64,000 nt of DNA from Pseudomonas vanderleydeniana (lineage in GTDB: Bacteria; Pseudomonadota; Gammaproteobacteria; Pseudomonadales; Pseudomonadaceae), in NCBI RefSeq assembly GCF_014268755.2, contig NZ_CP077093.1, positions 3,894,001-3,958,000 of the forward strand, given 5' to 3'. The first letter of the stretch is position 1. Every line of letters begins with the position of its first letter. This document shows, piece by piece, positions 55,122 through 64,000 of the stretch. The notes beneath the pieces were generated by a model. The model saw only the letters and a program-made list of their open reading frames with translations, searched no databases and was not told where the DNA came from. Both the position numbers and the translations under genes were made by a program.

Positions 55122-57656
55122 ATGAACGGATTGCCCGGCGACAACGACGTCGCCACCCTGCTGGCTCACATGGACTGGTCCCGGACGACCCTCGGCCCGC
55201 GACAGGACTGGCCACAGAGCCTGCGCACGGCTGCCGATATCGTCGTCCACGCGCCCATGCCGATGCTGCTGATGTGGGGCCCGGAACGCGTACAGATCTA
55301 CAACGACGGTTTTTCACGGCTTTCGGGCAACAAACATCCCCAGGCTTTTGGGCAGCCGTTCGAGCTGACCTGGCCGGAATACCTGGAGTTTAGCGCACCG
55401 CTGTTACAGGCAGTAGCACAGGGCCATAGCGTCGACCTGGCGGAGCAGCAGTTCATCCTGCAACGCCCCGAAGGCGAACTCGACCTCTGGCTGGACCTGA
55501 CCTACAGCCCGGTACGTGACGAAGCGGGCGAAGTCGCCGGCGTACTGGTCACCGCCATCGAAGTCAACGAACGGCGACTGCGGACCCTGGAACTGCAGCA
55601 GCGTTCCGAGGCGAGCATCAGGGCCCAGCACGACAGCGAGGAGCGCCTGCAACTGGCGATGGCGGCCACCGGCACCCTGGGGACCTGGGACTGGGACATC
55701 GACCAGGACCGTTTCGTGACCGATGCCCGGTTTGCCCGGCTGCATGGTGTCGACCCGGCACTGGCGGCACAGACGCCCCTGAGCGTGTACATGGAAAGCG
55801 TGCACCCGGAAGACCGTGGGCTGGTGGCACGCGGCATCAAGCACTGCCTGGAGAACAACACCGAGCACGCCGAAGAGTACCGGGTCCAGACCGATGGCCA
55901 GATCCGCTGGGTGTTCGCGCGCGGTCGCTGCTACCAGGGCCCCCATGGCCGAGTGCAGCGCTTTGTCGGCGCCGCCCTGGACATCACCGAACGCAAGCAG
56001 AACGAACAGGCCCTGCGCCAGAGCCAGACCGAACTGCAGTTGGTGATCAACGCCGTACCGGCGCTGATCGCCTACGTCGACCGTGAAGAGCGCTTTCGCC
56101 TGAACAACAGCGCCTACCTCAACTGGTTCGGCAAGACGCCACAGGAGCTCTACGGCAAGACCCTGCGTGAGGTGCTCGGCGACCAGGCCTATGCCATGCG
56201 CGCCGAGCACATTGCCTCGGCCCTGGCGGGCAAGGCCTGCAGCTTCAACCTCGACACTCCTTATCGCGACGGGAACATGCGCCATGCCAACATGCGCTAC
56301 CTGCCACGTTTCGGCCAGGATGGGGCGGTGAACGGTTTCTACATCTTCGTCAGCGATGAAACCGAGCGCAAACGTACCGAAGACGCGCTGCTCAACCTCA
56401 ATGAAACCCTCGAGGAACGCGTGGCCCAGCGCACACAGGCACTGGCCGAGTCCAACCAGCGCCTGCAGAACGAGATGTTCGAACGCGAACGCGCCGAGGA
56501 CGCCCTGCGCCATGCCCAGAAGATGGAAGCCGTCGGCCAGCTCACTGGCGGCATTGCCCATGATTTCAACAACATGCTCACGGGCATCATCGGCAGCCTG
56601 GACCTGATGCAACGCTACATCGCGGCCGGACGCAGTGCCGAGATCGGCCGTTTTGCCGATGCCGCCGTCAGTTCCGCCCAACGTGCCGCCGCCCTGACCC
56701 ACCGCCTGCTGGCGTTTTCCCGCCGCCAGTCCCTGGACCGCCGCCGCATCGATCCCAACCAGTTGGTGCAGTCACTGCAAGAGCTGTTCAGTCGCACCAA
56801 AGGCGCCCATATCGAGCTACAGGTCCGTCTCGGCCAGGAGGTGTGGCCGGTCAACACCGACACCGGGCAACTGGAAAGCGCCCTGCTCAACCTGGTCATC
56901 AACGCCCGCGACGCCATGCCCGGCGGCGGCACACTGCTGATCGAGACCGCCAACAGCTACCTCGACGGCAGCGATATCAGCACCGTGGAGCCGGTCAAGG
57001 CCGGGGACTACGTGATGATCGGGGTCAGCGACAATGGCACCGGCATGAGCCCTTCGGTGATGTCCAAGGCCTTCGACCCGTTCTTCACCACCAAGCCGAT
57101 CGGCCAGGGCACGGGCCTGGGCCTGTCGATGATCTATGGCTTCGCCCAGCAATCCGGCGGTCACGTCACGCTGCACAGCAAGCCTGGCGAAGGTACCTGC
57201 GTGCGCCTGTACCTGCCGCGTTTCCATGCCCAGGCGGTGGAAACGGCGCCACCACCGAATAGCCCGCAATCGCCCACCGCGTCGGCCGACGAGTCGGTGA
57301 TGGTGGTCGAGGACGATCCGGCGGTACGCATGCTGGTGCTCAGCCTGCTCGACGAACTGGGCTATACCGTGCACCCGGCCGCCGATGCCAGGACCGCCCT
57401 GCCACTGCTGGAATCGTCGTTGCGTATCGATCTGCTGGTGACCGATGTCGGCCTGCCCGGCATGAATGGCCGGCAACTGGCCGAGATCGCCCGCCAGCAC
57501 CGTCCCGGGCTCAAGGTGCTGTTCATGACCGGTTATGCGCAGAAAGCCGCCGAACGCCAGGGTTTTCTCGAGGAAGGCATGGACCTGATCGCCAAGCCCT
57601 TCACCCTCGACCTGCTGGCCAACCGGGTGCGCGACATGCTCGGCCATTCGAGCTGA
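55122..57656 (+). CDS. Hybrid sensor histidine kinase with three PAS domains
   Basis: An 844-residue protein without obvious membrane segments. PAS domains lie near 1-160 ([20 protein letters not shown]), 175-295 ([15 protein letters not shown]) and 300-420 ([22 protein letters not shown]). A coiled linker leads to HisKA with the phosphorylated His near 480 ([13 protein letters not shown]), HATPase motifs [13 protein letters not shown] and [14 protein letters not shown], and a C-terminal receiver with the phosphorylated Asp near 774 ([13 protein letters not shown]). AAGG lies 7 bases before the ATG at 55122; the ATG at 55116 is too close to it. The signal is unknown. Confidence 0.9.
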   Translation: MNGLPGDNDVATLLAHMDWSRTTLGPRQDWPQSLRTAADIVVHAPMPMLLMWGPERVQIYNDGFSRLSGNKHPQAFGQPFELTWPEYLEFSAPLLQAVAQGHSVDLAEQQFILQRPEGELDLWLDLTYSPVRDEAGEVAGVLVTAIEVNERRLRTLELQQRSEASIRAQHDSEERLQLAMAATGTLGTWDWDIDQDRFVTDARFARLHGVDPALAAQTPLSVYMESVHPEDRGLVARGIKHCLENNTEHAEEYRVQTDGQIRWVFARGRCYQGPHGRVQRFVGAALDITERKQNEQALRQSQTELQLVINAVPALIAYVDREERFRLNNSAYLNWFGKTPQELYGKTLREVLGDQAYAMRAEHIASALAGKACSFNLDTPYRDGNMRHANMRYLPRFGQDGAVNGFYIFVSDETERKRTEDALLNLNETLEERVAQRTQALAESNQRLQNEMFERERAEDALRHAQKMEAVGQLTGGIAHDFNNMLTGIIGSLDLMQRYIAAGRSAEIGRFADAAVSSAQRAAALTHRLLAFSRRQSLDRRRIDPNQLVQSLQELFSRTKGAHIELQVRLGQEVWPVNTDTGQLESALLNLVINARDAMPGGGTLLIETANSYLDGSDISTVEPVKAGDYVMIGVSDNGTGMSPSVMSKAFDPFFTTKPIGQGTGLGLSMIYGFAQQSGGHVTLHSKPGEGTCVRLYLPRFHAQAVETAPPPNSPQSPTASADESVMVVEDDPAVRMLVLSLLDELGYTVHPAADARTALPLLESSLRIDLLVTDVGLPGMNGRQLAEIARQHRPGLKVLFMTGYAQKAAERQGFLEEGMDLIAKPFTLDLLANRVRDMLGHSS

Positions 57657-57714
57657 TTTCAGGCATAATCGCGCAGCCCCGGCAGCCGCCCCACCGTTTC
57701 AAGGTAACCCGTCA

Positions 57715-57990
57715 ATGAAAGCCCAAGCCCGCCACATCCTGGTCAAGACCGCCGAGGAAGCCGAACAGCTCAAGCAGCGCATCGCCAAGGGCGAGGCCTT
57801 CGACGTACTGGCCAAGAAGTACTCCACCTGCCCGTCGGGCAAGCGCGGCGGCGACTTGGGCGAGATTCGCCCGGGGCAGATGGTGGGGGCCATCGACCAG
57901 GTGATCTTCAAGAAACCACTGCGCACCGTGCACGGGCCGATCAAGAGCAAGTTCGGTTACCACCTGGTGCAGGTGTTCTACCGCGACTGA
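57715..57990 (+). CDS. ppiC: Peptidyl-prolyl isomerase PpiC (parvulin)
   Basis: A 91-residue single-domain parvulin: KAQARHILVKTAEEAEQLKQRI, FDVLAKKYSTCPSGKRGGDLGEIRPGQMV and GPIKSKFGYHLVQVFYRD are its signatures. No signal peptide, so it acts in the cytoplasm. AAGG upstream of the ATG. It stands 58 bases after the histidine kinase gene, possibly with its own promoter. Confidence 0.94.
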   Translation: MKAQARHILVKTAEEAEQLKQRIAKGEAFDVLAKKYSTCPSGKRGGDLGEIRPGQMVGAIDQVIFKKPLRTVHGPIKSKFGYHLVQVFYRD

Positions 57991-58012
57991 GCCTGAAACC
58001 GCGTTATCGTTC

Positions 58013-58120
58013 TTCGCCGATGAATCGGGCTCCCACAGGGTATGTCCTCAAAATCGGGCGAGTGCTCTACAGATACCTGGTATCAGGAGTGCACCTTGTG
58101 GGAGCCGATTCATCGGCGAA
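58013..58120. repeat. Paired REP element
   Basis: Arms at 58013-58037 and 58097-58120 are inverted copies of TTCGCCGATGAATCGG-GCTCCCACA differing by one base. It lies between convergent ppiC and kdgK and could terminate both. Confidence 0.85.
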
Positions 58121-58150
58121 GAGGCCGGCAAGCACAACACACCGCCTGGG

Positions 58151-59077
58151 TCAGCCCCTGGGGATCAACGCCCCACGCACCTGAATCACCCGACTCGCCA
58201 AGCGATGCCCCGCCAGTGCCGCCGCCCGCGGATCGCCACCGGTCAAGCGACTGGCCAGGTATCCGGCGCTGAACGAGTCACCTGCGGCGGTAGTGTCCAC
58301 CACCGTTTCAACCCGCTGCGCCGGCACTTCGAACGCCTCGCCCTCGCACTGGACCAGGCAACTCTCGGCACCACGCTTGACCACCACCTCGGCCACGCCA
58401 AACGCCTCGCATGCGCCGAACACCGCGCCGGCATCGATGTGGCCGAACAACGCCTGCTCGTCCTCCAGGGTCAAAAGGGCCAGGTCGACATAGGGCAACA
58501 CGGAACGATAAGCCGCCCGCGCCTGCTCGACGCTCGCCCACAAGCGAGGCCGGTAGTTGTTGTCGAAGACCACCCGTGTATCGCCCTCACGCGACTGGCG
58601 CAACACTGCAAGCAGCTTTTCTCGGCCGACCTCACCAAGCACCGCCAGGGTGACACCGCTGAAATACAGCACATCGTAGTCCGGCAGCGCAGCCAGGACC
58701 GGCTCGGCAGCCGGCGTATCAAAGCACTCACGGACCGCCGCTTCGTTGCGCCAGTAAAGAAACTTCCGCTCACCGCGCTCATCCGTCTGGATGCAGTACA
58801 AGCCGGGCAGACGACCCGGTAGGCGCTGGACCTGATCCAGGCCAATACCTTCTTCAGCCCAGATCCGGCACATGGCGTCGCTGAAGCTGTCATCGCCCAG
58901 GGCGGTGACGTAATCCACCGAACCGCGCCCGGCCAGTTCGCGGGAGAGATACACGGCGGTGTTCAGGGTGTCGCCGCCGAAGCTCTGCTGCAGGCTGCCA
59001 TCGGCGTGTTGTTGCAATTCGATCATGCACTCGCCGATCAGGGCGATCCGCGGTGGCGGCAGGGTCAATCTACTCAT
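58151..59077 (-). CDS. kdgK: 2-keto-3-deoxygluconate kinase (PfkB family)
   Basis: Phosphorylates 2-keto-3-deoxygluconate (KDG) to KDPG, which enters the Entner-Doudoroff pathway. The 308-residue product begins PRIALIGECMIELQQHADGSLQQSFGGDTLNTAVYLSREL, close to KdgK, and has the PfkB anion-hole motif DTTAAGDSFSAGYLASRL. The frame extends upstream into the REP element, but the ATG at 59077 is the natural start. The same strand upstream carries the PLP dehydratase gene, whose product may be KDG. Confidence 0.87.
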   Translation of the reverse strand: MSRLTLPPPRIALIGECMIELQQHADGSLQQSFGGDTLNTAVYLSRELAGRGSVDYVTALGDDSFSDAMCRIWAEEGIGLDQVQRLPGRLPGLYCIQTDERGERKFLYWRNEAAVRECFDTPAAEPVLAALPDYDVLYFSGVTLAVLGEVGREKLLAVLRQSREGDTRVVFDNNYRPRLWASVEQARAAYRSVLPYVDLALLTLEDEQALFGHIDAGAVFGACEAFGVAEVVVKRGAESCLVQCEGEAFEVPAQRVETVVDTTAAGDSFSAGYLASRLTGGDPRAAALAGHRLASRVIQVRGALIPRG

Positions 59078-59109
59078 GCTGAAAGCCTCGTGTTGGCAGG
59101 TCCGCCCCC

Positions 59110-59199
59110 TTCGCGGATAAATCCAGCTCCCACAGGATGGGCGCGCACCTGTCATCGGGGTGTGCACCTGTGCCTGTGGGAGCCGGATTTATCCGCGAA
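59110..59199. repeat. Paired REP element
   Basis: TTCGCGGATAAATCCAGCTCC with CACAGG (59110-59136) is inverted at 59173-59199 with one base difference. It lies between the PLP dehydratase gene and kdgK. Confidence 0.85.
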
Positions 59200-59210
59200 G
59201 CGATCTCAAG

Positions 59211-60422
59211 TCAGAAACAGGTCTCGAAGGTCTCGACCACCCGCAACTGCTCATCGACGATGCAGCCCACCCGCCACTTGTCGAAGGTCAGGCACGGGTG
59301 GGAAGTGCCGAAGGAAATGATATCCCCCACCCGCAGCTCACACCCCGGCGCCACGCTCATGAAGGCATGCTGGTCCATCACCGCCGTGACCTTGCAGGCA
59401 CTGACATCCTCGCCCACAGCCGGCAACGCACCGGCCTTGTAGCGCAGCAACGGCATCGGCAGCCCGGCATCGAACGCCACGTCGCGCTTGCCCAGGGCGA
59501 TTACCGCAAAACCCGGCTCCGGCATCGACTGCACATGGGCCCAGACCTCCATGGCCGGACGCAGCCCCTCCTCCAGGTCGGAGCGGCGATGCAGCACGCA
59601 GCACTGCGCCTCCTTGTAGATGCCGTGGTCATGCGCCACATAACTGCCGGGACGCAGCACACTGAGGAAACGCCCGTCGGCATTCTGCGCCTTGAACTCC
59701 TCGGCGATCAGGTCATACCAGGCCGAGCCGGAGGCGGTGATGATCGGCTTGTCCCGGGCGAAGGCGCCGCTGTCCTGCAACTGTACCGCCAGGCGTACCA
59801 GGGAGCCGGCAAAGGCGCGAATCCCGCTGACCGCCTGCTCGCCATGAATCACCCCCTCGTAGCCTTCGATACCGGTCAAGGCCAGCGCCGGTTGGGCCTG
59901 GATCGCCTGGGCGAGATCGAGCACCTGCTGCTCGCTGCGGCAACCGCAGCGGCCACCGACCACGCCGTACTCGATCATCACGTTGAGTGTCAGGCCTCGG
60001 TTGGCGAAGAACTCGCCAAGGGCCACGACGTTATCCGGATGATCGACCATGCAGTGGAACTCGAATTGCGGGTCGGCCAATAGTTCGGCAACCAGCGCCA
60101 TGTTCGGCGTGCCGACCAACTGGTTCGCCATCAGCACCCGTCGCACCCCGGCGGCGTAGGCAGCGCGGGTCTGCACCGCGGTGGCCAGGGTCAGGCCCCA
60201 GGCACCCTGGGCCAGTTGGCGCTGAAACAACGCCGGGACCATGCTGGTCTTGCCGTGGGGAGCCAGCTCGGCACCGCTGCGGCGTACGAAGTCCTGCATC
60301 CAGCGGATATTGTGCTCCAGCGCCGCACCGTGCAGGACCAGGGCCGGCAGGCTGACGTCACTGACCAGTTGGGCGCCGATGGCGGCCGCGCCTTTTTCCA
60401 CCAGGGGAAGGTTGACAGGCAT
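59211..60422 (-). CDS. Fold-III PLP amino-acid deaminase, candidate D-glucosaminate dehydratase
   Basis: A 403-residue protein of the D-serine dehydratase/D-threonine aldolase family. APHGKTSM holds the PLP lysine (Lys58), and SHPCLTFDKW near the C-terminus holds the His and Cys metal ligands described for D-serine dehydratase. It should eliminate water or ammonia from a D-configured hydroxy amino acid. The neighbouring KDG kinase, RidA and amino-acid transporter suggest the substrate is D-glucosaminate, which would give KDG; D-serine is the main alternative. AGGAG 8 bases upstream fixes the ATG at 60422; the frame also has a TTG at 60428. Confidence 0.8.
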   Translation of the reverse strand: MPVNLPLVEKGAAAIGAQLVSDVSLPALVLHGAALEHNIRWMQDFVRRSGAELAPHGKTSMVPALFQRQLAQGAWGLTLATAVQTRAAYAAGVRRVLMANQLVGTPNMALVAELLADPQFEFHCMVDHPDNVVALGEFFANRGLTLNVMIEYGVVGGRCGCRSEQQVLDLAQAIQAQPALALTGIEGYEGVIHGEQAVSGIRAFAGSLVRLAVQLQDSGAFARDKPIITASGSAWYDLIAEEFKAQNADGRFLSVLRPGSYVAHDHGIYKEAQCCVLHRRSDLEEGLRPAMEVWAHVQSMPEPGFAVIALGKRDVAFDAGLPMPLLRYKAGALPAVGEDVSACKVTAVMDQHAFMSVAPGCELRVGDIISFGTSHPCLTFDKWRVGCIVDEQLRVVETFETCF

Positions 60423-60461
60423 GTTCAAGACTCCTATGGAGGCGGCCGCAAGCAGCCGCTG

Positions 60462-61226
60462 CTAATCGTTGATACGACGCGCCAGGTTGTTCGCGCTGTC
60501 GATCAGCACCCGGCGATAGTCGTTGTAGTTATTCTTCGCATCCGCCCTCGGGGCGACGATGCACAGGGTCGCGATGCAGATACCGCGCTCATCCTTGACC
60601 GGCGCGGCGAAGCAATGGGTAAAGGTGTCGGCAACGCTGTCGAAGGAGAAGAACCCGTCGATCCCGGCCTGGCGGATTTCCTTGAGAAACACCTCCAGCG
60701 GCAGGCGCTGGCCATCGGGCAGGATGAAATCGTCGGGGTCGATCAGGTCGACGATGGCCTGGTCGCTCAAGTGCGCCAGCAGCAGGCGCCCGGAAGCGGT
60801 CCAGGGAATCGGGGCGTTTTCACCGATATCCGAGGAAATACGAAAATGCCGCTCGCCCTCCTTCATCAGCGCCACCGTGTACTTGCGCCCGTTGAGCAGG
60901 CACATCTGTGCGGTTTCACGGGTCTGGCTGACGATTTCCTGCAGGGCGTGGTCGGCCTCGCGGCTCAAGTCGAAGTGACGCAGGTGCGCCTGCCCGAGAA
61001 AGTACAACTGGCGGCCCAGATAGACATGCCCTTCCTTGCCGACCGGCTCCAGGATGCGTCGCTCCAGCAGCGACGCCACCAGCTCGTAGACGGTCGACTT
61101 GGGGCTGCCGATACCACCGGCAATATCATTGGGACGCAGTGGCTGGCCGACCTCCTTGAGGTAATCGAGGATATCGAACGCCCGGTCCAGCCCCTTTGCG
61201 CGGCGCTTGATGGTGTCTTCGGTCAT
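60462..61226 (-). CDS. IclR-family transcriptional regulator
   Basis: A 254-residue IclR regulator: N-terminal winged helix (RAFDILDYLKEVGQPLRPNDIAGGIGSPKSTVYELVASLLERRILEP) and a GAF-like effector domain (ETAQMCLLNGRKYTVALMKEG, PWTASGRLLLAHL). It lies within the catabolic island, between the RidA and dehydratase genes on the same strand, and probably represses the island. The intergenic region to the dehydratase is 39 bases. Confidence 0.9.
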   Translation of the reverse strand: MTEDTIKRRAKGLDRAFDILDYLKEVGQPLRPNDIAGGIGSPKSTVYELVASLLERRILEPVGKEGHVYLGRQLYFLGQAHLRHFDLSREADHALQEIVSQTRETAQMCLLNGRKYTVALMKEGERHFRISSDIGENAPIPWTASGRLLLAHLSDQAIVDLIDPDDFILPDGQRLPLEVFLKEIRQAGIDGFFSFDSVADTFTHCFAAPVKDERGICIATLCIVAPRADAKNNYNDYRRVLIDSANNLARRIND

Positions 61227-61293
61227 GATCAGTGCAATCCCATTGAAAAATTGCCGGGGAGTTTACCCAGAGAGCCACGGTGATCGTTAGGGC

Positions 61294-61360
61294 CTCTTCG
61301 CCGGCAAGCCCGGCTCCCACGGACGCGACAAGCCTGCAGGAGCGCGGCCTGCCCGCGAAC
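61294..61360. repeat. Mixed REP half-sites
   Basis: CTTCGCCGGCAAGCCCGGCTC and the inverted GCAGGAGCGCGGCCTGCCCG are half-elements of two different REP types side by side between the RidA and IclR genes. Confidence 0.55.
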
Positions 61361-61372
61361 GGCGCCCCAGGC

Positions 61373-61759
61373 TCACTTCTTCCGGTAGGCGATACAGTCG
61401 ATCTCGACCTTGCAGTCGACCATCATGTTCGCCTGTACGCAGGCCCGCGCCGGCGCATGCTCGGGCTTGAAGTACTCGGCGAACACCTTGTTGAAACTCC
61501 AGAAGTCCCGTGGGTCTTCCAGCCAGACCCCGGCCCGTACCACATCCTCCAGGCCATAGCCGGCCTCTTCGAGAATGGCGATCAGGTTCTTCATGGTCTG
61601 GTGCGTCTGCTCGACGATACCGCCGCTGATGATCTCGCCATCGACCGCCGGCACCTGGCCGGACACGTGCAGCCAGCCATCGGCTTCGACGGCCCGGGCG
61701 AATGGACGCGGCTGCCCGCCTCCTGCGGTGCTGCCAGTGCCGTAACGAGTAATGCTCAT
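61373..61759 (-). CDS. RidA family enamine/imine deaminase
   Basis: A 128-residue RidA/YjgF protein. It has WLHVSGQVP, NLIAILEEAGYGLEDVVRAGVWLED, and HAPARACVQANMMVDCKVEIDCIAY, where Arg105 is the conserved catalytic arginine. RidA hydrolyses the enamine/imine intermediates that PLP dehydratases release, so it fits its place beside the fold-III dehydratase. AGGAG upstream of the ATG at 61759. Confidence 0.9.
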   Translation of the reverse strand: MSITRYGTGSTAGGGQPRPFARAVEADGWLHVSGQVPAVDGEIISGGIVEQTHQTMKNLIAILEEAGYGLEDVVRAGVWLEDPRDFWSFNKVFAEYFKPEHAPARACVQANMMVDCKVEIDCIAYRKK

Positions 61760-61780
61760 GATGTGCTCCTTGAGTGAGAG

Positions 61781-62563
61781 TTAAAAACGGGTGTTCTTGA
61801 GAAATTCCGCCAGGCGCGGCGACTGCGGACGCTCGAACAGTTCCTTGGGTGGTCCCTGTTCCTCGATGCGCCCCTGGTTCATGAAGACGATCTTGTCCGA
61901 GACCTCGAAGGCAAAGCGCATTTCATGAGTGACCAGGAGCATGGTCATGCCCTCCTCGGCCAGGCCCTTGATCACCGCCAGCACTTCACCGACCAGTTCC
62001 GGGTCCAGTGCCGAGGTCACTTCGTCGAACAGCATCAGGCTCGGGTTCATGGCAATGGCCCGGGCGATCGCCACCCGCTGCTGCTGGCCGCCGGACAGTT
62101 GCCCCGGATAATGATCGCGGCGCTGCAACAGACCGACCCGCTCCAACCATTTCTCGGCCAGGGCCACGGCCTGGTCCCTGGGCAGCTTCTTGACCTTGAG
62201 CAGGCCCAGGGTGACGTTCTGCAACGCCGTCAGGTGCGGAAACAGGTTGAACTGCTGGAACGCCATCCCGGTCATGGCCCGATGCTGGGCGATGACTTTC
62301 TCCGGATGGCGAACGCGCTTGCCGTCCACCTCGCTGTAGCCGATGGACTCGCCATCGAGGGTGATCTGCCCACCCTGGAACTCTTCGAGCAGATTCACGC
62401 AGCGCAGCAGCGTGGTCTTGCCCGAGCCGCTGGAGCCGATCAGCGTGACCACGTTGCCACGCTGCATGTCCAGGTCGACGCCCTTGAGCACTTCGAGCTG
62501 GCCGTATTGCTTGTGCAGCCCGCGAATGCTGAGCAGTGCTTGCTTGTCGTTTGTCGCAATCAT
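61781..62563 (-). CDS. Polar amino-acid ABC transporter, ATPase
   Basis: A 260-residue ATPase of the GlnQ/HisP type. Walker A is [11 protein letters not shown], signature [15 protein letters not shown], Walker [14 protein letters not shown]-loop LVTHEMRFA. The start overlaps the permease stop (ATGA). It works with the two permease genes upstream and the binding-protein gene at the window edge to import an amino acid, possibly D-glucosaminate. Confidence 0.93.
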   Translation of the reverse strand: MIATNDKQALLSIRGLHKQYGQLEVLKGVDLDMQRGNVVTLIGSSGSGKTTLLRCVNLLEEFQGGQITLDGESIGYSEVDGKRVRHPEKVIAQHRAMTGMAFQQFNLFPHLTALQNVTLGLLKVKKLPRDQAVALAEKWLERVGLLQRRDHYPGQLSGGQQQRVAIARAIAMNPSLMLFDEVTSALDPELVGEVLAVIKGLAEEGMTMLLVTHEMRFAFEVSDKIVFMNQGRIEEQGPPKELFERPQSPRLAEFLKNTRF

Positions 62564-63222
62564 GGCAACGCCACCCGCTTTTCAATGTGCCGACCGAGCA
62601 GTTCGATGGCGTAGTTGATGATGAAGAACAGGAACCCGGCGAACAGGTAGAACTCCAGGGTCATGAAGGTCCGTGCGATCACCTGCTGGGTGCTGAGCAG
62701 CAGCTCGGCCACACCGATGACCGACAACAGGGTCGAGGCCTTGACGATCTCGGTCGACGAGTTGACCCAGGTCGGCAGGATCTGCCGCAGCGCCTGGGGC
62801 AGCAGCACGTAGCCCAGGGCCTGGAAGAAGGTCAGGCCGATCGCCTGGCTGGCCTCCATCTGTCCACGGGGAATGGCCTGCAGCGAACCGCGGACGATTT
62901 CCGCGACGTGCGAGCCGCAGAACAGCGTCAGGCCCAGGGCTCCGGCCTGGAACGCGCTGATCTGCCAGCCCAGGGCCGGTGCCATGTAGAAACAGGCCAG
63001 CACCAACACGAACACCGGTGTCCCGCGGATCAGGTCGACATAGAGCCGAAATGGCAGGCGCATCCAGACATTGCCGTAGGTCAGCACCAATCCGGCGACG
63101 ATGCCGATCAAGGTACCGCAGACGATCGCCAGGGCCGAGCACTGCACGCTGGTCAGGAAGCCCTGCCACAGCGGCTCGCGAGCGACCCACAGCTCATGCA
63201 GCCAACTTGGGGATTCGTACAT
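62560..63222 (-). CDS. Polar amino-acid ABC transporter, permease
   Basis: A 220-residue permease of the HisM/GlnP type. The EAA loop is [28 protein letters not shown]. Membrane segments include [26 protein letters not shown]. It is coupled to the ATPase gene and follows the second permease gene by 9 bases. Confidence 0.93.
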   Translation of the reverse strand: MYESPSWLHELWVAREPLWQGFLTSVQCSALAIVCGTLIGIVAGLVLTYGNVWMRLPFRLYVDLIRGTPVFVLVLACFYMAPALGWQISAFQAGALGLTLFCGSHVAEIVRGSLQAIPRGQMEASQAIGLTFFQALGYVLLPQALRQILPTWVNSSTEIVKASTLLSVIGVAELLLSTQQVIARTFMTLEFYLFAGFLFFIINYAIELLGRHIEKRVALP

Positions 63223-63231
63223 GGCAGGCTC

Positions 63232-63894
63232 CTAGCGGCGAATCGCCAGACGCTGTTCGAGCTGACGCAGCATCAGGGCAATGAGGTAACAGGCAGCCAC
63301 GTAGAGCGCGGTGGTCACCAGCCAGGTTTCGATCACCCGGTAGCTCTCCACGTTGATCTTGCGGGCGTAATAGGTCAGCTCCGGCACGGCGATGGCGGCC
63401 GCCAGGGAGGTGTCCTTGAACAGCGAGATGAAGTTGTTGGACAGCGCCGGCAGCACATTGCGCAGCATCACCGGCACCGTGATGTAGGCACGCACCTGCC
63501 ACTCGCCCAGGCCGATCGCCAGCCCGGCCTCGCGCTGGCCCTTGGGAATGCTCAGCAGGCCGGCACGGAACACTTCGGTCAGATAGGCGCCGGCATACAG
63601 CGACAGGGTGATGATGAACGAGGGGATCTTGTCCAACCGGATGCCCAGGCTCGGCATGGCGAAATAGATCAACAGGATCAGCACCAGGATCGGCGTATTG
63701 CGGATCACCGTGACGTACACCGAGGCCAGCGTGCGCAGAGTGCGATGCTTGCTGAGCAAGGCGAACGCCATCATCAGGCCGATCACGCAGCCGATGGCGA
63801 TCGACACCAGCGCCAGCTCCAGGCCCAACCCGAGCCCTGCGAGCAAGCTGGGGAAGTCACGCCAGACGGCAGCAAAATTCAACTGATAGTTCAT
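63232..63894 (-). CDS. Polar amino-acid ABC transporter, permease
   Basis: A 220-residue HisQ/GlnP-type permease with EAA loop EAGLAIGLGEWQVRAYITVPVMLRNVLPAL. LAGLGLGLELALVSIAIGCVIGLMMAFALLSK forms the first membrane segment. Heterodimer partner of the neighbouring permease. Confidence 0.93.
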   Translation of the reverse strand: MNYQLNFAAVWRDFPSLLAGLGLGLELALVSIAIGCVIGLMMAFALLSKHRTLRTLASVYVTVIRNTPILVLILLIYFAMPSLGIRLDKIPSFIITLSLYAGAYLTEVFRAGLLSIPKGQREAGLAIGLGEWQVRAYITVPVMLRNVLPALSNNFISLFKDTSLAAAIAVPELTYYARKINVESYRVIETWLVTTALYVAACYLIALMLRQLEQRLAIRR

Positions 63895-63911
63895 GGTTCA
63901 CAGTACCTTCG

Positions 63912-63937
63912 ACAGGGCACCGCCGACGGTGCCCTGT
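63912..63937 (-). terminator. Hairpin between binding-protein gene and permease gene
   Basis: ACAGGGCACCG and CGGTGCCCTGT form a perfect 11-bp stem with a 4-base loop just after the binding-protein stop. Without a clear T-run it is more likely an mRNA stabiliser or partial terminator, as is usual after the first gene of ABC operons. Confidence 0.6.
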
Positions 63938-63947
63938 CCTTGAGGGG

Positions 63948-64000
63948 TCACTTGAATTCGACGGGGAAACCGATTTCCGGGGTGGGCAGGTCGACCCCGA
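63948..64000 (-). CDS. ABC transporter substrate-binding protein, C-terminal end only
   Basis: Only the last 17 codons are inside the window, ending VDLPTPEIGFPVEFK and TGA. The position just upstream of the permease genes, and the codon pattern continuing to the edge, mark it as the periplasmic binding protein of this transporter. The rest lies beyond the right edge. Confidence 0.65.
   Translation of the reverse strand, partial: GVDLPTPEIGFPVEFK

Overview
The window reads as a piece of a high-GC Pseudomonas chromosome, most likely from the P. fluorescens group. The evidence is a complete fapABCDEF functional-amyloid operon, a complete mtlR/mtlEFGKDYZ mannitol operon of the P. fluorescens type, a DUF1652 protein, a CobN plus ChlI/ChlD-type cobaltochelatase set, and many REP palindromes between genes. 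I see no rRNA or tRNA gene, no CRISPR array and no complete insertion sequence. The only mobile DNA recognised is one 139-bp MITE.

Layout. 0-5 kb: the 5' part of pgm, a DUF1652 gene, ecotin plus a NIPSNAP protein, and a short threonine dehydratase with an isoleucine-rich leader peptide and attenuator. Divergent from the last is a ParD-like antitoxin gene overlapping a methionine aminopeptidase gene behind a palindromic operator. 5-16 kb: a CorA-like channel in operon with a RimK-like ATP-grasp ligase, divergent from a GNAT-C39 peptidase fusion; then a PQQ aldose dehydrogenase, a small secreted protein, an autotransporter and the ABC-F protein YbiT. 16-25 kb: MFS transporter, hydrolase, azoR/LysR pair, DUF1294-uppP, a chemoreceptor, and pnuC with a NadR-like kinase.

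25-32 kb: the fap operon behind a sigma-54 promoter and an upstream dyad, with a convergent sigma-54 activator gene at its far end. 32-44 kb: cobW-cobN-chlI-chlD read leftward from a cobalamin riboswitch with its own terminator; a glycosyltransferase, a large secreted protein and cobF lie on the other side. 44-54 kb: the mannitol regulon, with the MITE between mtlR and mtlE and REP elements inside the operon. 54-58 kb: a PilT/PilU-type ATPase, a hybrid histidine kinase and PpiC. 58-64 kb: a catabolic island with KDG kinase, a fold-III PLP dehydratase, IclR regulator, RidA and a polar amino-acid ABC transporter. I suggest this island degrades D-glucosaminate to KDPG.

The less described items are the ilvA leader attenuator, the ParD-like/MetAP operon, the RimK-like/GNAT-C39 pair linked to an atypical CorA, and the sigma-54 control of fap. 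No base counting, database search or folding program was available, so families are named from motifs read by eye.
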